From an uncultured Chelatococcus sp. (GTDB lineage: Bacteria > Pseudomonadota > Alphaproteobacteria > Rhizobiales > Beijerinckiaceae): DNA of 49,404 bases. The translations under genes and the position numbers were made by a program. The notes beneath the pieces are model-generated. The model had not been told where the DNA came from. It worked only from the letters and a program-made list of their open reading frames with translations, and did not search any database. This document shows, piece after piece, positions 7,827 to 18,845 of the stretch. The stretch is from NCBI GenBank assembly GCA_937863995.1, contig CALMIK010000087.1:1-49404 (forward strand). Direction: 5' to 3'. Position 1 is the first letter of the stretch; the number at the start of each line of letters is the position of its first letter.

Positions 7827-9188
7827 ATGACCGCTACGGTCGCCATCATCGGCCGTCCCAACGTGGGCAAGTCGACCCTGTTCAACCGCCTTGTCGGGCG
7901 CAAGCTGGCGCTGGTCGACGACCAGCCCGGAGTCACGCGTGACAGGCGCGAGGGCGACGCGACGCTCGGCCATCTCGCGTTCCGCGTCTTCGACACCGCA
8001 GGCCTTGAGGAAGCCGCCGACGGCAGCCTCACCGGGCGCATGCGCCAGCAGACGGAAACGGCGATCGCCGACAGCGACATCATCCTGTTCGTCATCGACG
8101 CGCGCGCCGGCATCACGCCGTCCGACCGCCAGTTCGCGGAGCTGGCGCGCCGTTCCGGCAAGCCTGTGATCCTCATCGCCAACAAGGCCGAGGGCAAGGT
8201 CGGGCTCGACGGCGCCTATGAGGCGTTCTCGCTCGGTCTCGGCGATCCGGTGGCAATCTCGGCCGAACACGGCGAGGGCACGTCCGATCTGTTCGAGGCG
8301 CTCGCCCCCTTCTTCCCCGATGCCGACGACGAGGAGGAGGAAGAGGCCGCGCTCGACGAACAGGGCAACATCCAGCGTCCGCTCCGGATCGCCATCTGCG
8401 GCCGGCCGAACGCCGGCAAGTCGACGCTCATCAACCAGATGATCGGCGAGGAACGGCTTCTGACCGGCCCCGAGGCCGGCATTACCCGCGATTCGATCTC
8501 GCTGGACTGGGAATGGCGCGGCCACGCCGTCAAGCTTTACGACACCGCCGGCATGCGCAAGCGCGCCCGCATCGACGACAAGCTGGAGAAACTGTCCGTC
8601 GCCGACGGCCTGCGCGCCATCCGCTTCGCCGAAGTGGTCATCGTGCTGCTCGACGCCACCATTCCCTTCGAGAAGCAGGACCTGACCATCGTCGACCTGA
8701 TCGAGAAGGAAGGCCGCGCGGTGGTCATCGGCCTCAACAAGTGGGACCTCGTTTCCGACCAGCACGGCCTCCTGAAGGAGCTGCGCGAGGACGCGACGCG
8801 CCTGTTGTCGCAGGTCAAGGGCGTGTCGGTCATCCCGGTGTCGGGCTTGACGGGCCGCGGTATCGACCCGCTGATGGAGACTGTGCTCGACGCCTACCGC
8901 ATCTGGAACGAGCGCATCTCGACCTCGCGCCTCAACCGCTGGCTGTCCGACATGCTCGACGGCCACCCGCCGCCTGCCGTCTCGGGCCGCCGCATCAAGA
9001 TCCGCTACGTCACGCAGGTGAAGAGCCGCCCGCCGCATTTCGCGCTGTTCGGCAACCAGCTTTCCGATCTGCCGCGCTCCTACACGCGCTATCTCGTCAA
9101 CGGCCTGCGCGAGACGTTCGATCTCAAAGGCACGCCGATCCGCCTGTCGCTGCGGTCGGGAGACAATCCCTACGACAAGAAGAAGTAA
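7827..9188 (+). CDS. der: Ribosome biogenesis GTPase Der (EngA)
   Basis: Double-GTPase needed for maturation of the 50S subunit, 453 residues. The first G domain has GRPNVGKST (9-17), DTAGL (56-60) and NKAE (119-122). An acidic linker (about 165-180, rich in D and E) joins the second domain, with GRPNAGKST (192-200), [10 protein letters not shown] and NKWD. A C-terminal KH-like domain follows, ending in a basic tail. The tandem arrangement is unique to Der. It probably shares a transcript with the upstream TPR gene. Confidence 0.97.
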   Translation: MTATVAIIGRPNVGKSTLFNRLVGRKLALVDDQPGVTRDRREGDATLGHLAFRVFDTAGLEEAADGSLTGRMRQQTETAIADSDIILFVIDARAGITPSDRQFAELARRSGKPVILIANKAEGKVGLDGAYEAFSLGLGDPVAISAEHGEGTSDLFEALAPFFPDADDEEEEEAALDEQGNIQRPLRIAICGRPNAGKSTLINQMIGEERLLTGPEAGITRDSISLDWEWRGHAVKLYDTAGMRKRARIDDKLEKLSVADGLRAIRFAEVVIVLLDATIPFEKQDLTIVDLIEKEGRAVVIGLNKWDLVSDQHGLLKELREDATRLLSQVKGVSVIPVSGLTGRGIDPLMETVLDAYRIWNERISTSRLNRWLSDMLDGHPPPAVSGRRIKIRYVTQVKSRPPHFALFGNQLSDLPRSYTRYLVNGLRETFDLKGTPIRLSLRSGDNPYDKKK

Positions 9189-9295
9189 GCGCGGCCTCAA
9201 GCCGTGCTCACTTCGAGCAGTGGGCAGTCAACTGGAACGCGTTGCCGTTCCTTTGTTCGTAAGGCCGGGAAGTGCACGCATTTTCCGGCTTAATG

Positions 9296-9793
9296 CTATC
9301 GACGCACGGCCTTGACCAACTCCGCGAGCGCTTCCGCGAATGGCGGGGAGCCGGTATCAACGGTCGTGGCAGCGAATGCGCGCGCGCCATAGCCCTGCTG
9401 GATCATTTCCGCAATCCGACAGCGCTCGCGCTCATCGAAAACCCGCCCACGCTCCGCATCGACGATCTGTTCGAACGTCGCATGCAGGTTGACGACCAGC
9501 ATCGCCGCCCCTGCTTCGGCGAAGCGGCGGCGGTAATAGATCCAGTTGATGCAGCGTAGCGGATAGGCCACCACGACGTCGCCGGACTCCGTGGAGGCTG
9601 TCATGGCCGCCTCGACGATTGCGCGGCTCGTTCTCAGGCTTGAAACGTACCAGGGCTGACCCGGCAGCGCATGGTCGTCGCCGTCGATAAAGCAGCCTCC
9701 CAAAGTCCGCGCAAGGGCGCGCCCCAGCGTCGTCTTGCCCGCGCCGATCGGCCCCGTCAGAACAATGACCCGCCGCCTGCGCGTTGCAACCAT
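9296..9793 (-). CDS. Small P-loop kinase / AAA-family NTPase of unknown substrate
   Basis: A 165-residue P-loop protein with the Walker A motif GPIGAGKTT at 14-22. It resembles shikimate kinase, gluconokinase and adenylylsulfate kinase in size and fold, with an early FIDGDDHALPG segment like the acceptor-binding strand of gluconokinases. I cannot assign the substrate. It begins 14 bp after the rsmB stop codon, with GAGGA upstream of the ATG, so it is probably co-transcribed with rsmB. Confidence 0.75.
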   Translation of the reverse strand: MVATRRRRVIVLTGPIGAGKTTLGRALARTLGGCFIDGDDHALPGQPWYVSSLRTSRAIVEAAMTASTESGDVVVAYPLRCINWIYYRRRFAEAGAAMLVVNLHATFEQIVDAERGRVFDERERCRIAEMIQQGYGARAFAATTVDTGSPPFAEALAELVKAVRR

Positions 9794-9807
9794 GGAAGTA
9801 TCCTCGG

Positions 9808-11127
9808 CTATGGCGCGCCCTTGCGCAGCACGGCCACGTAGAATCCGTCCGTCTCGGTCCGATAAGGCGTAAGCTGCAGCCCGCCGCCAGCCGTTGCGAA
9901 ATCTGCCAGTTCCGCCAGGCCCGCCGCCTGCGCCACCTCTGCCGGCGCAATCGGAGCGAAACCGGCATGGCGCTCCAAAAATCCTGCTATTGCCGCGTCA
10001 TTCTCCTCCGGCAGCAGCGAGCAGGTGACGTAGGCGATGCGACCGCCCGGCTTTACAAGTCCGGCCGCACGGTCGAGCACCATCGCCTGATCCTTGATGC
10101 GTTCCTCGAGCGCGCCGGGGCGCAGCCGCCATTTGGCGTCGGGGTTGCGCCGCCACGTTCCCGTTCCCGTGCACGGCGCGTCGACCAGCACGAGATCGGC
10201 CGCACCCGCGAGATCCGCCACCGGATCGGCCACCTGCGGGTTGCGCACCGGATCGTAGCGCCCGCGCGGCACGCGCACCTGCACGTTGCGCGCCCCCGAG
10301 CGCGACACGCGATCATGGATGGCGGCAAGGCGGCGCGCGTCGACGTCCGTGGCAAAGACCTGACCGCGATTGTCCATCTGCGCCGCGAGCGCCAGCGTCT
10401 TGCCGCCCGCCCCCGCGCACAGGTCCACGACCTGCTCGCCCGGCGCGGCCAGCGTCAGACGCGCCGCGAGTTGCGATCCCTCGTCCTGAATTTCATAGAG
10501 GCCCTGCAGGAACTCGGGCTCGACCTGCAGCGCCGGCCCGCGTCCGTCCTCACCCGCATGAAACCGCAGCCCGTCGGGCGCGTGCGGCGTCGGCTCGGGC
10601 GCGAGATGGGCGAGCGCCGAAGCCAGCCCCTCGCGCGTCGTCTTGAGAGTGTTGACGCGAATATCGATCGGGGCGCGGTCCGCAAGCGCCTGGGTCTCGG
10701 CGATCAGGTCATCGCCGAGCGCGCGGGCAAACGAGTCCGTGAGCCATTCGGGAAAATCGCCGGCGCTCGCCGCCGGCATGTCGGGCACGGGCGCCTCGAG
10801 CCGCTCGCGTTCGACGCTGGACAGAACCACAGGCGCGAACCTCTCGCCGGAAAAAAGGCCGGCGATCTCGCCAGCATCCAGCCCCCGCCCCAGCCGCAGC
10901 ATGCCGAGCACGATGGCGCGCGGGCTCTCGTCGCCGAGCAGGAACACGCTCGACGCGCGCCGGCGCAAGGCATCGTAGACGAGGCTCGCCACGCCCGCCC
11001 GGTCCTTCGACCCGGCGAAGCGGTGCGTCTGGCCCCACTCGCGCAGCGCGTCGTTAACGGGACGGCGGCGCACCTCCAGATCGGCAAGAACTTCGATGGC
11101 GGCGGCGATGCGCGCGGCAGGCGTCAT
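9808..11127 (-). CDS. rsmB: 16S rRNA (cytosine-5) methyltransferase, RsmB/Sun family
   Basis: SAM-dependent m5C methyltransferase of the NOL1/NOP2/Sun family, 439 residues. An N-terminal NusB-like helical domain (about 1-140) precedes the Rossmann catalytic domain. The SAM site is VDLCAGAGGKTLALA; the two cysteines are in DAPCTGTGTW and VTCSLLPEEND. These match RsmB, which methylates C967 of 16S rRNA in E. coli. Some alphaproteobacteria carry more than one such gene, so the target base is inferred. A P-loop kinase gene follows directly. Confidence 0.9.
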   Translation of the reverse strand: MTPAARIAAAIEVLADLEVRRRPVNDALREWGQTHRFAGSKDRAGVASLVYDALRRRASSVFLLGDESPRAIVLGMLRLGRGLDAGEIAGLFSGERFAPVVLSSVERERLEAPVPDMPAASAGDFPEWLTDSFARALGDDLIAETQALADRAPIDIRVNTLKTTREGLASALAHLAPEPTPHAPDGLRFHAGEDGRGPALQVEPEFLQGLYEIQDEGSQLAARLTLAAPGEQVVDLCAGAGGKTLALAAQMDNRGQVFATDVDARRLAAIHDRVSRSGARNVQVRVPRGRYDPVRNPQVADPVADLAGAADLVLVDAPCTGTGTWRRNPDAKWRLRPGALEERIKDQAMVLDRAAGLVKPGGRIAYVTCSLLPEENDAAIAGFLERHAGFAPIAPAEVAQAAGLAELADFATAGGGLQLTPYRTETDGFYVAVLRKGAP

Positions 11128-11170
11128 GGATTGCTCACTTCAAACAGAATCAAGGAAAAACGCGCGCCCT

Positions 11171-11275
11171 CAGGATCATTTCCCCGCGTGGTTACAGCGT
11201 TGAAATGATCCTGCTCTTCAGCTTCGAGCGAATTCATGTCGATCAAACGATTTCACTTGATCGGAAAGCGCTTTA
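11171..11275. repeat. Two-palindrome intergenic repeat (RIME-like), variant C
   Basis: The stretch between guaB and rsmB holds a perfect 12-bp inverted repeat (CAGGATCATTTC, 11171-11182; complement 11202-11213) and a second dyad CGATCAA / TTGATCG (11240-11246, 11257-11263) followed by AAAGCGCTTTA. Two neighbouring palindromes within about 100 bp is the plan of rhizobial mosaic elements. This copy differs in sequence from the 102-bp family elsewhere in the window. Confidence 0.5.
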
Positions 11276-11308
11276 TGAGGCGCGCATCGCGATGCGACGG
11301 CTGATGTC

Positions 11309-13240
<1,932 letters not shown>

Positions 13241-15073
13241 ATGACGCCTCCCACATCCGCCCCCCGCGCGCCCGACGCCCATGCCTCCGGCCACCCGCAG
13301 CAGGCGCCGTGGAGCATCAAGGGAATCGCCCCCCAAACGCGCGACGCGGTGAAGGAAGCCGCGCGCCACTCCGGCATGACCATCGGGGAATGGCTCAGCG
13401 CCGCCATCACCCGGCAGGCGCAGGCGGAGCCGTTCCCGCCCCGCGCGGCTGCCCCCGCCCCCGACGAACGCTGGGCCGAGGTCGCTACCCATCTGGCGCG
13501 GCTCGTGCGCCGCAACGCCGAGGGGCCGCCCGCCGCGCTCCGCGATGCCGCGCTCACGCGCGAAACGTCCGTCCACGCCATCGTGCTGCAATTGCAGGAG
13601 GCGGAGGCGCGCGCCATCAGGCGCGAACGCGAGCGCGCCGCGCACGTGGCGGAAGCGCTCACCGGGCTCGCCCGCTACATCGACAACGCCGAGAAAGCGC
13701 GCGCCGAAGCGGCCCGGCACGCGGCGCTCGAACAGGCCGAAGCCACGCGCGCCCTATCGCATACTCTTGCCCGCATCGCCCGGCAGGTGAAGCGCATCGA
13801 CGATCAACTTACCGCCGCGCCGCAAGCAAACCCCGACGACGCGGCGTCCTTACAGGCGGAGCGGCTGGCCGGCCATCTGCTGCCGGCCGTCGAGGCGCGG
13901 CTCGCCGTGGCCCTCGCGGACATCGTCGACCGCCTGCCGCAAGCCGCCGCGCCCTTACCCGCATCCGCGCCCTTGCCCGCATCCACGCCCGACGCCGACC
14001 AGCTCGCGGTGGAAGAACGTCTCGCCCGCGCCATCGTGGACATTCGCTCCCGGCAGGTTGAGCTCGCTCGCCTCGAATCGTCCGCTGAAGAAGAGGCGCA
14101 GCGCGCCATCATCGAGCGGCTGGAAGTACTGTCGCGCAAACTCGACAGCGCCCTGCTGCCGAGGGACGACGAAGCGCCCTCGCCCATCCTGGGCCGCATC
14201 GAGGAAATGGTGCGCCACCTCTGCGAAAGCGTCGAGGCGCTGCACAATCAGACGGCGCAGGCCGAACCCGCGCAGGCGGGCGCAGCCGAAACCGGCCTCG
14301 ACACCCTGGCCGCGCAGATCGCGCAGGTTGTCGGCCGGCTGGAGGACCTGTCCCGCAGCGGCGAACTGGGTGCGGGCGACACCGCCGTCGCGAACCGGCT
14401 GGAGACGGCCATCGGCGCCCTGTCGCTGCAACTGCGCGACCTGCCGAGGGCGGACGACGACACGCTGGAGCGGATGGCGCGCGCCGCCGCGCGCGAGGCG
14501 CTCGGCGTCCTCTCGCCGGACGACGCCTTGCCACGCCCGCGCTCCGACGACGCGCTCGACGCCGTGCACAGCACGCTGGAGCGCATCGTGGATCGTCTCG
14601 CGCTGATCGAGGAAGACATCCGCGCCGGCGGCACCGGCCTGCGGCCGGCGGGCGAGGCGCCGCGTGACGGCAACGCCGTGCCGCAGGGCGCGCTGTCGCT
14701 GCCGGAGGTCCGGGCGGCGCAGGCTCTCAGCCGCGTGTTTACGCCGCCGGTCGCCGAGCCCCCTGAAGCAGGCACGGAGGAGCCCGAAAATCTGCTCGCC
14801 CGCGATCATGCAGGGCTGACGGAGAACATCGGCTTCACGGCAAGCTTCATCGCGGCCGCGCGCCGGGCCGCCATGGCGGCGGCGGACGAGACACGTGAAA
14901 AGCCCACCAGTGCGCCAGCCTCTCAAGCCGATTCCCAGAACGGCACCCAGGCCGCGACCGATCCGGCCGGCCGCAGGCGTTCGCTGCTGATCGGCGTCGG
15001 CGCGCTCATCGCGGCAACGGGAGCGGCGCAGGTGGCGGCAACGCTGATGAACGGCGCGGCGCGCGTGTCATAA
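13241..15073 (+). CDS. PodJ-like coiled-coil polarity protein with C-terminal membrane anchor
   Basis: A 610-residue protein. Residues about 23-55 (starting PWSIKGIAPQTRDAVKEAAR and including GMTIGEWL) match the N-terminal signature of PodJ/PodJL-type polarity factors of alphaproteobacteria. The body is rich in Ala, Glu, Arg and Leu and predicts long coiled coils (about 60-480). A single hydrophobic helix lies near the C-terminus (about 581-602). Unlike full PodJ or PodJL, it has no Sel1 repeats or peptidoglycan-binding domain after the membrane span, where only a few residues remain. I infer a pole- or division-associated scaffold. The ATG at 13241 has AGGA upstream. Confidence 0.7.
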   Translation: MTPPTSAPRAPDAHASGHPQQAPWSIKGIAPQTRDAVKEAARHSGMTIGEWLSAAITRQAQAEPFPPRAAAPAPDERWAEVATHLARLVRRNAEGPPAALRDAALTRETSVHAIVLQLQEAEARAIRRERERAAHVAEALTGLARYIDNAEKARAEAARHAALEQAEATRALSHTLARIARQVKRIDDQLTAAPQANPDDAASLQAERLAGHLLPAVEARLAVALADIVDRLPQAAAPLPASAPLPASTPDADQLAVEERLARAIVDIRSRQVELARLESSAEEEAQRAIIERLEVLSRKLDSALLPRDDEAPSPILGRIEEMVRHLCESVEALHNQTAQAEPAQAGAAETGLDTLAAQIAQVVGRLEDLSRSGELGAGDTAVANRLETAIGALSLQLRDLPRADDDTLERMARAAAREALGVLSPDDALPRPRSDDALDAVHSTLERIVDRLALIEEDIRAGGTGLRPAGEAPRDGNAVPQGALSLPEVRAAQALSRVFTPPVAEPPEAGTEEPENLLARDHAGLTENIGFTASFIAAARRAAMAAADETREKPTSAPASQADSQNGTQAATDPAGRRRSLLIGVGALIAATGAAQVAATLMNGAARVS

Positions 15074-15507
15074 AGTTGATTACTTAATATAATTCTCGAC
15101 AAGAATCGGCTGACATTGCACAAGGAAAAAGCGTAGTCTGGAGCAAGCGTAAGCGCTATGCGCCGCCCCGGACACGCCATGCGCTGCTGCCTCGCCATGG
15201 GAAGTATTCGCGCGGCGTGCGCGCGTCGAACGCCACGATGCACGCATGGCCGGCAAAGGCCACATCTTTGGTGCGGCTTGTGTTTGATCTGGGCACCAAA
15301 TCGGACGCAAGACGCAGAAACCATATAATTATTGGCAGGTTGCACAACCGGCGCATGCTGGCCCGTTGCGCAGCACGCACCGGAGCGATTGCCCTTTCAG
15401 ACGAGGCCGTCTGATCGGCGGCGATCCGCTCAAAAGGAAAAAACCGCGGAGCCGGAGTCGGTCCAGTCAGGCCGGTTCGCGCTTCAGCTAAACCGGGAGG
15501 CACGCTC
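15074..15507. other. Intergenic region before the response regulator
   Basis: This 434-bp gap has an AT-rich start (15075-15100) and then ordinary composition. I found no gene, RNA or clear repeat. The promoter of the response regulator gene should lie here. Confidence 0.4.
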
Positions 15508-16176
15508 TTGCAGGCTGGACATTCGGCGCGAATCGCGATTGCCGACGACCACCCGCTGTTTCGCGGCGCGCTGCGCCAGGCGGTGGAAGCGGTCGTTCCG
15601 GGAGCGGAGATCGCGGAGAGCGGCAATTTCGAGTCGCTGCTGCGCATCCTGAACGAGACCGGCAGCGTGGACCTCGCGCTGCTCGACCTCACCATGCCCG
15701 ACGTGCAGGGGTTTTCCGGGCTCATCTACCTGCGCGCGCAGTTCCCCGATGTGCCCGTCGCCATCGTCTCCGCCAACGACGACCCCACGGTGATCCGCCG
15801 CTCCATCGACTTCGGCGCCTCGGGCTTCATTCCCAAGTCGCTCGACGTTCCGAGCATGGGCGAGGCGTTCGAGTCCATCCTCGCCGGCAACACCTGGATC
15901 CCCCCGGACATCGATCTCGAACAGCCGACCGACCGCGAGACACATGAACTCGTGCGCCGCGTCGCGAGCCTCACGCCGCAGCAGGTGCGGGTGCTGATGA
16001 TGCTCTCCCAGGGGCTGCTGAACAAGCAGATCGCCTATGAGCTCGCGGTGTCGGAGGCGACCGTCAAGGCGCACGTCTCCGCCATCTTGCAAAAACTCGG
16101 CGTCGAAAGCCGCACGCAAGCCGTCATCGCAGCCGCCCGCATCGCCACGGCGGCGGGCGGCGCGAGCGCCGCCTGA
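15508..16176 (+). CDS. NarL/FixJ-type response regulator
   Basis: DNA-binding two-component regulator, 222 residues. The receiver domain (about 8-125) has the acidic pair Asp13-Asp14, phospho-acceptor Asp60 in LALLDLTMPD, Ser88 and Lys110. The LuxR-type helix-turn-helix follows (about 154-210, with LTPQQVRVLMMLSQG and NKQIAYELAVSEATVKAH). It starts at a TTG codon preceded by GGGAGG at good spacing; no ATG precedes the receiver motifs. No sensor kinase gene is adjacent, so its partner and targets are unknown. Confidence 0.9.
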   Translation: MQAGHSARIAIADDHPLFRGALRQAVEAVVPGAEIAESGNFESLLRILNETGSVDLALLDLTMPDVQGFSGLIYLRAQFPDVPVAIVSANDDPTVIRRSIDFGASGFIPKSLDVPSMGEAFESILAGNTWIPPDIDLEQPTDRETHELVRRVASLTPQQVRVLMMLSQGLLNKQIAYELAVSEATVKAHVSAILQKLGVESRTQAVIAAARIATAAGGASAA

Positions 16177-16179
16177 GCC

Positions 16180-17166
16180 TTACAGAAACCCGCCCACGAA
16201 CGCCTCCGCGCGCGACAGCGCTTCCTCGGCGAGACGCCCGCCGAAAGCGATGAAAACGTGCGCGCCGCCGGGCCACACGGCAAGATCCGCCCGGTTGCCG
16301 GCTGCGATCCAGCGCGCGTGCAGGAACAGTGTATCGTCGACAAGCGGATCGCGCGTCCCAACCGCGATGTGGGCCGGCGGCAGGCCGGTGAGATCGGCGT
16401 TGAGCGGCGAGATGTCGGCGGGCCGGGGATCGGCGTGGCCGATGAAATTCTCGACGAATTTCTCGATGTCGCGGGTGTCAAGCACCAGCTTGCCGCCGTT
16501 CCACAGGCGCACGCTCGGCGTCAGGGCCAAATCGTAGCAGCCCGCGGTCAGCACGGCGGCGCTGAAGGGCAGCAGATCGTGCCTGTCGCGCAGGCGCAGC
16601 ATGGTGACGAGCGCCAGATGCGCGCCGCCCGATTCGCCGCCGATGAACAGCTTGCCCACCCCGAAATGCAGCGCCCCTTCGCGCACCAGCCACAGCGCCG
16701 CCGCCTCGCAGTCGTCCGGCCCGGCGGGATAGGGGTTTTCCGGCGCGAGCCGGTACTCGACCGAGATCACGACGAGGCCGAGCCGGTCGGCGAGGCGTTC
16801 GAGGCGCGCGTCCTGCCCGTCAGCCGTGCCGAACGTCCAGCCGCCACCGTGGATGTGCAGGAAGGCGCCGCGCGGCGTCACCGCCGCCCCCTCGCCGTCT
16901 CGCGGCTCGAACACACGCAGCGGCACCTTGCCCGCCGGACCATCGATCTCGATCGTGCGGGCGCGCGGGCTGAGAACGGGCGCGGGAAATGCGCCAAGAC
17001 CGGCGGCGCGCGCGGCGCGCACCTCGGCCGCCGACATGCTCCATTGATCGGGAACCGCGTTGACGCGCTCGATGATCGCGGCATTGATGGCGCGTGTCTC
17101 GGCATCGATCCGCGCCGGGTCGAACAGCGAGGCATCGAGCCTTGAGGGATCGTAAGCTGCGGTCAC
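16180..17166 (-). CDS. Alpha/beta hydrolase of the hormone-sensitive lipase family
   Basis: Esterase or lipase of alpha/beta-hydrolase fold 3, about 328 residues. It has the oxyanion-hole motif HGGGW, the nucleophile Ser in GESGG, Asp in the TRDPLVDD segment and His in GGAHVF. The substrate is unknown; this family favours short-chain acyl esters. I chose a GTG start at 17166 because GGGAGA lies eight bases upstream; longer versions from 17220 or 17307 add a low-complexity N-terminus. It converges with the response regulator, the stops being only a few bases apart. Confidence 0.85.
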   Translation of the reverse strand: MTAAYDPSRLDASLFDPARIDAETRAINAAIIERVNAVPDQWSMSAAEVRAARAAGLGAFPAPVLSPRARTIEIDGPAGKVPLRVFEPRDGEGAAVTPRGAFLHIHGGGWTFGTADGQDARLERLADRLGLVVISVEYRLAPENPYPAGPDDCEAAALWLVREGALHFGVGKLFIGGESGGAHLALVTMLRLRDRHDLLPFSAAVLTAGCYDLALTPSVRLWNGGKLVLDTRDIEKFVENFIGHADPRPADISPLNADLTGLPPAHIAVGTRDPLVDDTLFLHARWIAAGNRADLAVWPGGAHVFIAFGGRLAEEALSRAEAFVGGFL

Positions 17167-17346
17167 GGCATTGTCTCCCGTCGGGCTGGCCGATGTGTCG
17201 CGGGCGCTCCCTCGATGCATCGGCGGCGGATGATTCGCCTTTAAGCGTAGCATACCCGGGGGAGACGATGATGACAGGCGTTGCGGCCGCAACGGCTTTC
17301 GTGTCATTCAATGCGCATGCCGCCCAACAGGGCGGGCGGCGCGGCG

Positions 17347-17448
17347 AAAGCATGCCGACGTTTCGCTGAAACACAAAGATGCTTTAGTTTTCGGATTTAA
17401 CGCGTTTTCTTCACGCGCGGCGGTATCCATTTCGCTTGAAAGCGCTTT
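17347..17448. repeat. 102-bp two-palindrome intergenic repeat (RIME-like), copy 1
   Basis: Module A (17347-17385) is AAAGCAT...ATGCTTT around GTTTC-GCT-GAAAC. A linker of about 20 bp with ATTTAACGCG follows, then module B (17404-17448) with TTCTTCACGCG...CGCTTGAAAGCGCTTT. It lines up over its whole length with 28780-28881 and with the reverse complement of 48639-48740. Confidence 0.75.
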
Positions 17449-17463
17449 GACGAGGTAGACGGC

Positions 17464-17733
17464 ATGTCCAACGGCTCTCTCAACCGGTTTCTCGGCGGCT
17501 CGCCGGGCGGCGTCCTGCTGCGGCTGCTGTTTCTGTCGGTGATCGTCGGCGCGGTGATGTCGTGGTGGGGCGTGACGCCCTTCGACCTCTTCGACGGCGT
17601 CAGAATACTGATCCGAGACCTCGTGGAGGAAGGCTTCGCCAGCTTGCGCAACCTCGGCATCTGGATCGTCTACGGGGCGGCAGTGGTGGTGCCGGTGTGG
17701 CTGCTGCTGCGCCTGCTGCGCGGCCGCTCGTGA
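17464..17733 (+). CDS. DUF6460 small membrane protein
   Basis: An 89-residue protein with two hydrophobic segments (about 18-36 and 64-83) and the conserved middle SWWGVTPFDLFDGV, a pattern I know from DUF6460 proteins of Hyphomicrobiales. Its function is unknown. It ends in a basic tail, LLRLLRGRS. RIME-like repeats flank it on both sides, so it is probably a single-gene unit. Confidence 0.75.
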   Translation: MSNGSLNRFLGGSPGGVLLRLLFLSVIVGAVMSWWGVTPFDLFDGVRILIRDLVEEGFASLRNLGIWIVYGAAVVVPVWLLLRLLRGRS

Positions 17734-17751
17734 GCTGGCGCAAAACCGATC

Positions 17752-17829
17752 GAGGCATTTCAGCGTTTCATTGAAATGCTGAAGTGTTTTCTTCACGCAA
17801 AGCGGCATCCGCCTTGCGTGAAGGCGTTT
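17752..17829. repeat. Compact RIME-like repeat lacking the central linker
   Basis: This 78-bp copy has the outer halves of the 102-bp family but lacks about 24 bp at the centre (end of module A and the linker). Module B here is a near-perfect 15-bp stem, CTTCACGCAAAGCGG / CCGCCTTGCGTGAAG (17791-17823). It lies between two convergent genes and its last base overlaps the stop codon of the solute-binding protein gene, so it may act as a terminator. Confidence 0.7.
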
Positions 17830-18701
17830 CAGTAAAAGCCCACCGGGAAATGCCGCAGGTAGATCTCGGCATAGGTGCCGTTTTCCCACAGCTTGCGCAG
17901 AGCGTAGTCCAGCGCGTCGCGCAGCGCGGTGTCGTCGTTGCGCACGATGAAGCCGACCCCCTCGCCGAAGAACCGGCTTTCCAGATAGGGACCGCCGGAA
18001 AAGCCGCAGCATCCGGCCGCCGCCGCGCCGTTCAGCCACATCGCGAGCGACATGCCATCGGCGAAGAGGAAATCGGCGCTTCCCTCCTTGAGACTGTCCT
18101 GTCCCTGCGCGAGATCGGCGACGGGCACCTGTTCGGCCCGCGGAAAGAACGTCGCGAGGAAGGCCTCGTGCGCCGTGCCCCGCACCACCGCCACGCGCCT
18201 GCCGGCAAGGCTCACCGGGGTCGGAACCACGGCTGCCGCCTCGCGCCGCGCCGCGAATCGCGCCGGGGTGCGGTGATAGGGCGCCGTCACGCTGAAGCGC
18301 TCGCGCAGCGAAGCCCGTATCGGGATCGCCGCCGCAATGACGTCGCCGCGCCGGTCGGCCAGCGATTCGAGCAAGGTGTCGAAACGGCGCGCCTGCACGG
18401 TGCAATTCAGTTCGAGGAGCGCGCAGGCAGCGCGCGCCAGTTCGACGGAAAATCCGGTGGGCTGGCCATCGGCGCCCGCGAAATGCAGCGGCGGAAACTC
18501 GTCGTCGGTGAGGAAGCGGACCACCCGCGCGCCCACGAGATCGGGCTTCTGGGTGCGCAGTTCCATGCCCCAGAACCCCGGCACCGCAACCGCAGCGTCA
18601 TTCGCCACGGCCACGGCGGAAAACGCCACCGACGCCCACAGCGCCAGCAGCAGAACCGGGGCATGACAAATATGTCGTATTGCTGTAAGTGGATGACGCA
18701 T
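17829..18701 (-). CDS. Periplasmic solute-binding protein, family 3
   Basis: A 290-residue exported protein with an N-terminal hydrophobic signal peptide (about 10-33) followed by a bacterial SBP_bac_3 fold. Supporting segments are FLTDDEFPPLHFAGADGQPT, GFSVELARA, ADRRGDVIAAAIPI and a late GVGFIVRNDD. Such proteins deliver amino acids or related small molecules to ABC permeases, or act as sensor inputs. No permease or ATPase gene is adjacent, so it is an orphan here. Confidence 0.82.
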   Translation of the reverse strand: MRHPLTAIRHICHAPVLLLALWASVAFSAVAVANDAAVAVPGFWGMELRTQKPDLVGARVVRFLTDDEFPPLHFAGADGQPTGFSVELARAACALLELNCTVQARRFDTLLESLADRRGDVIAAAIPIRASLRERFSVTAPYHRTPARFAARREAAAVVPTPVSLAGRRVAVVRGTAHEAFLATFFPRAEQVPVADLAQGQDSLKEGSADFLFADGMSLAMWLNGAAAAGCCGFSGGPYLESRFFGEGVGFIVRNDDTALRDALDYALRKLWENGTYAEIYLRHFPVGFY

Positions 18702-18845
18702 CTGAGTTTTGACCCTATGTCGTTCCGCTGCGAGGGACCAGTCGCTTATGCCTTGGCCGATCTCATTCTACTCGGCACGCCCCCTGCATTCCCTTAACGC
18801 CATCTCCTTTCTCCGCCGTTGGAGCTTCCCGGAAGGTACGATCAA

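Noticed and set aside
6963..9200. 745-codon open frame opposite the TPR gene and der
   Set aside because: Codon-bias shadow of der; no domain motifs, and it crosses two well-supported genes.
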